Notes under the pieces: generated by a model
The model's database searches: none
What the model was told of the DNA's origin: nothing
What the model saw: the letters and a program-made list of their open reading frames with translations, nothing else
Assembly (NCBI GenBank): GCA_944324895.1
Contig: CALUYC010000002.1
Location: forward strand, 1-34,886
DNA: 34,886 bases
Reading direction: 5' to 3'
DNA from: Candidatus Gastranaerophilales bacterium
GTDB taxonomy: Bacteria > Cyanobacteriota > Vampirovibrionia > Gastranaerophilales > Gastranaerophilaceae
Part shown: positions 30,667 through 34,886 of the stretch, one piece after another
Layout of the letters: the number at the start of each line of letters is the position of its first letter
Position numbering within the stretch: position 1 is the first letter of the stretch
Program-made: the position numbers and the translations under genes

Positions 30667-32859
30667 GTGCTTAATTTAATTAACCCCAAATCAAACGATT
30701 ATGAATTTTTAAACAATTTTGACTTAAACTTGCAATTTGCAAAGTTAAAAGAAATTTATGGTATTTCAGATATTTCTGATGATAGAAAAGAATACCTTTC
30801 AAAAACAATACAAAAGTACGGGTATTTACCTTATCCGCACTTTAAAACACTTGAAGAATTAACAACAGGTGAAATTATTTTTGCTTTTTGCGAAAAACTA
30901 AAACTGGAAGGAACATACGACGGTGAAAAATTCATCCGTTTTTTGAATCCTTCCCCCCTTGCAAGAAGAAAAGTAAAACATTCAAACTGGTTTAAAAAAG
31001 AAGGTCATAACATTAAGCTTATGTCCCTTGCAGGATTGGGTAGCGACTCTAATGTTGCAGGAAAATTTATTGATTGGCTTGCGGCAGTTGTTTCTCTTGA
31101 TTGGGGCAATAAAGAGCTTAATATAATGCCTGCAACCCTGTATTTAATACCTTTTCACCCAAGAGAATTCGGATGTGCTTATCTGCCTCAGTCTTCTGAT
31201 GTATCTCAAAATCTTTGCGACGAAAAAATTGCAAAATTTTTAGGATTAGGTGCAAAAGAACAGGTAAAATTCTTTATAACTTTGGCACAACTTGCAGGAC
31301 ATCCTGTAATTTATGATATTTTGCCTCAAACAGGCAGATTTTCAAAAATTGTCTTAACTCACCCTTATGCTGCGCGTTGGATAGATGTTAAAGAACTTGA
31401 TTCTCAAATAAAGAATTTTAAAAAAGCGCTTAAAACAAACAAATCAAAAACAAGCGAAGATGATTTAAAAGAATTTAAAATTTTAATTTCTTACAAAATG
31501 TCATTTAAAGACAAACAGGAAGAATTAACAAAACGTGTTGAGGAAATAATAGAGCGCGTAAACGGTAAAAAACCAAAATGTGAAGATGACATAACAGAAC
31601 ATGAAAAAACAATAAGAGCTTTAATTGATGAAGGTCTTTGGACTATGCCAGGTGGTGCATGGTGTTCCGCAGGGGTTCCTGTGTACGATAAAATGCATAA
31701 ATCAGGTGAATATCCGACCTTTAAACACTATAATTTTAAAGGCGAAGATGTTACTCATTTTGCAAACCTTGACTGTCAAACACCTTATTACTTTGTTTAT
31801 TTTGAAAAATCAAAATATAACAACAAAGTAAAAGAATTCTTTATTGATTATATGGACAATTTGCAAAAAGAATATAATTTTGACGGCTTTAGAGTTGACC
31901 ATATTGACCATGTGGTAGATGAAGTTTCGCAAAAATCAGGCATGCCTATAAGCTATAGAATACCAAGCAGGGTTTTAGGCGCGCTTAATTCAAAACTTAA
32001 AAAACGCATCCCATACTTTGCAACATTAGCTGAATATATGCTATGGGACGGATATTTTAAAGAATACCACTGCGATATGCACTTTGATCTTCTTTGGGGT
32101 GATGATATTGTTAGTCAGTACATTAAAACACCCGAACAAATAATAAATGATAATATGCGCCTTGAAATTTATAACAACAAGGCTTCAAGGGTAAATCCTC
32201 TTTCTATTTTAAAAGCTTATAACAATCAAGATGGTGAATTTCGTGAAATTGACCAATACCCTGGTCAATTAGGTGAGCAGGGTGCTTTGTTTAAATGGTT
32301 TAAATATAAATTCCTCCCCGGCGGAAAATTCGCACAACGTTCAACTTTATACGTTGATGGCGATGAAAGTTTTACAAAAACAGGCATAGAGCGCATTATT
32401 GGCAATGAAGTTTCTATGGACAGAAACAAAAACTGGAGTTTTTATGAAAAATTCAACGCACTGAATTATTTTGTGCAACACAGTGAACTTATAAGCCGCG
32501 GAAAAGCAGTTTTGCATGTCCAAAGTGACGACGGTTTTTGCTGTTGGGAAATTATAGGAGATAAAAAATCCGATGAAAGTCTTTTTGTTGTTGCAAATTA
32601 CTTTTCACCTACAGAAAAAGTTAATGTAGTTGATGTAAATGGCAATACAAGACGCATGACCAAAAAAGGCAAAGCTGTTTTAAATAAAACAATTAAACTA
32701 AAAGACAACAAAAGACTTAGCGCATTTTATGATTTCAGATTGGATGAAATGCAAAAATGTTCTTTTGTAGAAATTCCTATGCAAGAAGAAATAACAGGCT
32801 CTATAACCTTTGATATCTTGCAACCTGCGGAATTTAAAGTTTATAAAATGTTAAAATAA
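30667..32859 (+). CDS. Divergent GH13-like alpha-glucan-active enzyme
   Basis: A 730-aa cytosolic protein with a GH13 (alpha-amylase family) catalytic core. Region II is FDGFRVDHIDHV (405-416) with nucleophile D411, region III is TLAEYMLWDG (453-462) with acid/base E456, and region IV appears as YNNQD (518-522), giving D522 but with NNQD in place of the usual NHD. Region I is unclear (VIYDILPQTGRF, 215-225, may replace DxVxNH). The first 200 residues are unlike common amylases, and a charged helical insert (about 245-320) splits the barrel. The final 110 residues are beta-rich. There is no signal peptide, so glycogen or maltodextrin is the likely substrate class. The start is GTG, fixed by an in-frame stop immediately before it. 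Hydrolase versus transferase cannot be told. Confidence 0.8.
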   Translation: MLNLINPKSNDYEFLNNFDLNLQFAKLKEIYGISDISDDRKEYLSKTIQKYGYLPYPHFKTLEELTTGEIIFAFCEKLKLEGTYDGEKFIRFLNPSPLARRKVKHSNWFKKEGHNIKLMSLAGLGSDSNVAGKFIDWLAAVVSLDWGNKELNIMPATLYLIPFHPREFGCAYLPQSSDVSQNLCDEKIAKFLGLGAKEQVKFFITLAQLAGHPVIYDILPQTGRFSKIVLTHPYAARWIDVKELDSQIKNFKKALKTNKSKTSEDDLKEFKILISYKMSFKDKQEELTKRVEEIIERVNGKKPKCEDDITEHEKTIRALIDEGLWTMPGGAWCSAGVPVYDKMHKSGEYPTFKHYNFKGEDVTHFANLDCQTPYYFVYFEKSKYNNKVKEFFIDYMDNLQKEYNFDGFRVDHIDHVVDEVSQKSGMPISYRIPSRVLGALNSKLKKRIPYFATLAEYMLWDGYFKEYHCDMHFDLLWGDDIVSQYIKTPEQIINDNMRLEIYNNKASRVNPLSILKAYNNQDGEFREIDQYPGQLGEQGALFKWFKYKFLPGGKFAQRSTLYVDGDESFTKTGIERIIGNEVSMDRNKNWSFYEKFNALNYFVQHSELISRGKAVLHVQSDDGFCCWEIIGDKKSDESLFVVANYFSPTEKVNVVDVNGNTRRMTKKGKAVLNKTIKLKDNKRLSAFYDFRLDEMQKCSFVEIPMQEEITGSITFDILQPAEFKVYKMLK

Positions 32860-32880
32860 AAAATTTTTTAAATAAAAAAT

Positions 32881-32905
32881 GAACAAAATAAATATGTGCT
32901 TCGTT
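32881..32905 (+). promoter_or_regulatory. Candidate ECF-type promoter of the sigma/anti-sigma operon
   Basis: GAAC (32881-32884) and CGTT (32902-32905) are separated by 17 bases, closely resembling the bipartite ECF promoters used by group IV sigma factors (AAC-containing -35, CGT-containing -10). A housekeeping-like TATATAAAT overlaps the right end. Its position before the anti-sigma gene would allow autoregulation by the ECF factor encoded downstream. This is one match by eye. Confidence 0.45.
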
Positions 32906-32927
32906 ATATAAATGTAGGAGCTAAAAA

Positions 32928-33281
32928 ATGAAAGAAAAATGCAATAAATACGAAGCATATTTTACATTTCGAGATGAAAAAGAATTTTTAGAACATGTTG
33001 AAAATTGTCCCGAGTGTAAAATTGAGCATGAAAAAATGCAAAAAGTTTCGGATTTAATAGGTGAAGTGCGTCCGTATTTTTTGGCACAAAAACAACGTGA
33101 GAAAAAGAAACTGTACAAAATTAAAGCGGCTTGTTTTTCTCTTGCGCTGATGTTTTTTGCGCTGGGCGGCAGTGTTTTAAATTATGAATACGATATTGTT
33201 AATTCCATTGTATATCATAATTTAAGCGCGGAAGACTTAGGTTTTCCCACTGACGAATACGGGCTTATAATGGTAGAGTGA
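32928..33281 (+). CDS. Zinc-finger anti-sigma factor, membrane-anchored
   Basis: A 117-aa protein with an N-terminal ZAS-like zinc site, H23-x3-C27-x2-C30 (HVENCPEC), within a short helical domain, then a basic linker (QKQREKKKLYKIK), one membrane helix (about 66-84) and a roughly 30-residue outside tail. This is the layout of anti-sigma factors that hold an ECF sigma factor at the membrane and release it on envelope or redox stress. GTAGGAGC precedes the ATG. It overlaps the sigma gene by one base. The order anti-sigma then sigma is the reverse of the usual one. Confidence 0.85.
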   Translation: MKEKCNKYEAYFTFRDEKEFLEHVENCPECKIEHEKMQKVSDLIGEVRPYFLAQKQREKKKLYKIKAACFSLALMFFALGGSVLNYEYDIVNSIVYHNLSAEDLGFPTDEYGLIMVE

Positions 33282-33772
33282 TGAACTTTAGTGAATTAAT
33301 CAAACAAAACAAACAAAATGTCAGAAAAATAATCAAAAAAATAACAAATGAACAAAACGAAGACATCGAACAGGAAGTATACATAAAAATCTGGCAAAAC
33401 CAAGATAAATACGAGGAAAAAGGAAAGTTAAAGGGCTGGATTGGCACAATAGCCAAAAACTTAGCCAAAGACTACCTTAAATCGTCATATGTCAAAAATA
33501 CTACAATAGCAGAGGAAGAAAAATTAAATGAAATAAAAGATAAAAAGCAAACTCCCGAGTTAACTTTAATACAAAATGAGCGCCAAAAGCTTATTATTAA
33601 TGCAATTAACGCTCTAAAACCAAAGTTTAAGGAAGTTGTGATGTTATATGAAATAGAACAACTTTCTTATGAACAAATCGCGCGCAAAATTAAAACTCCA
33701 GTAGGAACCGTAAAATCAAGACTTTACAACGCAAAAAAAGAACTTGCTCAAAGTCTTAAGGATTTAATTTAG
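33281..33772 (+). CDS. ECF-family RNA polymerase sigma factor
   Basis: A 163-aa sigma-70 family factor with only regions 2 and 4, the ECF (group IV) layout. Region 2 is at about 28-68 (DIEQEVYIKIWQNQDKY, then KGWIGTIAKNLAKDYL), and region 4 at about 110-160 (LKPKFKEVVMLYEIEQLSYEQIARKI, then GTVKSRLYNAKKEL, the helix-turn-helix). The ATG at 33281 overlaps the anti-sigma stop by one base (TGATG); a GTG one codon earlier is also possible. It is coupled to its anti-sigma partner and followed 13 bases later by a Spy/CpxP-like gene. Confidence 0.92.
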   Translation: MNFSELIKQNKQNVRKIIKKITNEQNEDIEQEVYIKIWQNQDKYEEKGKLKGWIGTIAKNLAKDYLKSSYVKNTTIAEEEKLNEIKDKKQTPELTLIQNERQKLIINAINALKPKFKEVVMLYEIEQLSYEQIARKIKTPVGTVKSRLYNAKKELAQSLKDLI

Positions 33773-33785
33773 AAAGGATTTAAAT

Positions 33786-34367
33786 ATGAAAAAATTAGTA
33801 CTTGCATCAACTTTAATACTTTTCTTATCTGTAGGGGCAGCAAATGCACAACCTTGCCCACTTGAGGGACAAAAACCTTGCCCTAAAATGGAACAAAAAT
33901 GTCAAAAACCGCCAATGAGCCCTGAAATGAAAGCTAAAATGGAACAAAAGAAAGCCGAATTTGATAAAAAATTAAATCTGACAGATGAACAAAAAGCAAA
34001 AGCTGAACAAATCAGAAAAGACGGTTTTGAAAAAATGAAACCCGTAATGGACCAAATTAAAGTTAAAAGAGACGAAATTAAAACTATCCGCGAAAACGGT
34101 TCATTGACTCAAGCTCAAGCAAATGCTAAAGTTCAGGCGCTACACAAAGAAATAGGCGAACTTAAAGCTCAGGCAAGAGAAATAAGAAAACAAAATATGC
34201 AAGATTTTGAAGCAATCTTGACAGATAAACAAAAGAAAACGCGGGAAAAAATGAAACAAGACGGCAGAAAAGAATTTGCAAAAAAACATAAAGCTAAAAA
34301 AGGCACACGTCCTATGCCTCCGCACCACCCCGATTTAAAACCACTAGGCACACCTGAAGCCAAATAG
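33786..34367 (+). CDS. Spy/CpxP/ZraP-like periplasmic protein
   Basis: A 193-aa exported protein with a signal peptide (1-21, ANA before QPCP). A Cys/Pro/Lys-rich stretch follows (CPLEGQKPCPKMEQKCQ, three cysteines). Its helical core carries LTxxQ motifs (LTDEQ at 65-69, LTQAQ at 107-111, LTDKQ at 145-149), the hallmark of the Spy/CpxP family of periplasmic chaperones and metal sensors (with CnrX and ZraP). The tail is very basic with a His cluster (PPHHPD). AAAGGA precedes the ATG. Together with the ECF and anti-sigma genes it resembles the CnrYXH metal-stress layout, so it is either the sensor or a target of that system. Confidence 0.85.
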   Translation: MKKLVLASTLILFLSVGAANAQPCPLEGQKPCPKMEQKCQKPPMSPEMKAKMEQKKAEFDKKLNLTDEQKAKAEQIRKDGFEKMKPVMDQIKVKRDEIKTIRENGSLTQAQANAKVQALHKEIGELKAQAREIRKQNMQDFEAILTDKQKKTREKMKQDGRKEFAKKHKAKKGTRPMPPHHPDLKPLGTPEAK

Positions 34368-34395
34368 TCATTTGTTTAATTCACTACAACCGATA

Positions 34396-34426
34396 ATCGC
34401 TCCGTATATTTCGGGGCGATTTTTTT
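34396..34426 (+). terminator. Intrinsic terminator after the Spy-like gene
   Basis: A 9-bp stem (ATCGCTCCG at 34396-34404 with CGGGGCGAT at 34412-34420, one G-U pair) around a 7-base loop, followed by a seven-T run ending at 34426. It lies 28 bases after the stop codon. Confidence 0.9.
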
Positions 34427-34433
34427 GTGTTAC

Positions 34434-34461
34434 TTGCTTTAAACTGTGTAAATTGTATAAT
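34434..34461 (+). promoter_or_regulatory. gmd: Sigma-70-type promoter for gmd
   Basis: TTGCTT (34434-34439) and TATAAT (34456-34461) at 16-base spacing, about 30 bases before the gmd ATG and just after the terminator. A GGGAG ribosome binding site lies between. Confidence 0.7.
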
Positions 34462-34490
34462 GTTCTTATATCACACGCAGGGAGTAAAAT

Positions 34491-34886
34491 ATGAAAAAAG
34501 CGCTTATAACAGGTATTACAGGTCAAGATGGAAGTTATTTGGCAGAGTTACTTTTGGATAAAGGTTATGAAGTTCACGGGATGAAACGTCGTGCTTCGTC
34601 TTTTAACACTCAAAGAATTGACCACCTTTATCAAGATATTCACAATCCTAATTTGAAGTTTAAACTCCACTACGGTGATTTAACCGATTCAACAAACTTA
34701 ATCAGATTAATTCAAGAAATTCAGCCGGATGAAATATATAACCTTGCAGCACAATCTCACGTTAAAGTTTCTTTTGATGAGCCTGAATACACTGCAAACT
34801 CTGACGGTATTGGAACTTTAAGATTATTAGAAGCAATCAGGCTTTTGGGCTTAGGCGATAAAACAAAGTTTTACCAAGCTTCAACT
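34491..34886 (+). CDS. gmd: Gmd, GDP-mannose 4,6-dehydratase (5' part)
   Basis: The first 132 residues of an extended SDR enzyme that converts GDP-mannose to GDP-4-keto-6-deoxymannose, the start of GDP-fucose, GDP-rhamnose and related sugars. The cofactor loop is [12 protein letters not shown] (8-19). The GDP-mannose-type signature [14 protein letters not shown] follows at about 33-46, then [30 protein letters not shown] and, at the cut edge, the start of the QAST active-site strand. The Tyr-x3-Lys pair lies beyond the window. It begins a new transcription unit with its own promoter, presumably for surface polysaccharide synthesis. Confidence 0.95.
   Translation, partial: MKKALITGITGQDGSYLAELLLDKGYEVHGMKRRASSFNTQRIDHLYQDIHNPNLKFKLHYGDLTDSTNLIRLIQEIQPDEIYNLAAQSHVKVSFDEPEYTANSDGIGTLRLLEAIRLLGLGDKTKFYQAST

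Overview
The window is about 34.9 kb of AT-rich bacterial chromosome. It is densely coded, with most genes in tightly packed same-strand runs that often overlap by 1, 4 or 8 bases. Gene content indicates a Gram-negative-type (LPS-transporting) anaerobe or near-anaerobe of cyanobacterial affinity. It has an LptB-LptF pair, a signal-peptide protein with three SLH repeats of the kind anchored in cyanobacterial outer membranes, GTP cyclohydrolase IB (FolE2), a flagellar switch (FliM/FliN) and a split glycine-cleavage P protein. My best guess is a non-photosynthetic cyanobacterial relative (Melainabacteria/Vampirovibrionia, such as gut Gastranaerophilales). This is inference from gene content; no rRNA is present to confirm it.

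Layout. 1-237 is the 3' end of queA, convergent with a minus-strand flagellar group fliM-fliN-response regulator (230-2173). 2280-3882 (plus) holds a small WYDxDP-repeat protein overlapping folE2, then an unknown 130-aa protein. 3964-4106 is a GC-rich repeat island bounded by a perfect 29-bp direct repeat; its right copy forms the 3' end and stop codon of fabI (minus, 4078-4893). 5000-9108 (plus) is an envelope operon: lptB, lptF, phosphodiester glycosidase, pilin-like protein, hotdog thioesterase, YqaA/DedA protein. It ends at a bidirectional terminator shared with ilvD (minus). 10927-13849 (plus) is glmU-prs-family 4 uracil-DNA glycosylase, converging on a minus-strand SLH protein and a family 9 glycosyltransferase.

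16300-24305 (plus) is the most interesting block. Nine genes in one apparent transcription unit encode a stand-alone MetE-type zinc methyltransferase, a CooC-like ATPase with a CxC motif, FolD, alanine racemase, GcvT, GcvH, GcvPA, an unknown protein with an internal FWGxPxxDL duplication, and an HgdC-type [4Fe-4S] activase. Most are folate one-carbon or methyl-transfer proteins, joined by two ATPase types that normally service metalloenzymes absent here. GcvPB, the PLP-carrying half of the P protein, and the L protein are missing from the window.

24328-26446 holds a small secreted protein, an OadG-like subunit, an ArsB/NhaD-type transporter and a 34-aa membrane peptide. 26491-27306 is an MnmC-like methyltransferase, converging without any gap on a 1054-aa coiled-coil protein (27307-30471). 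30667-32859 is a divergent GH13-like enzyme. 32928-34367 is a zinc-finger anti-sigma factor, an ECF sigma factor and a Spy/CpxP-like periplasmic protein, preceded by a sequence resembling an ECF promoter. The window ends inside gmd (GDP-mannose 4,6-dehydratase). No tRNA, rRNA, CRISPR array, transposase or phage gene was seen, and no gene-free stretch exceeds about 200 bp.
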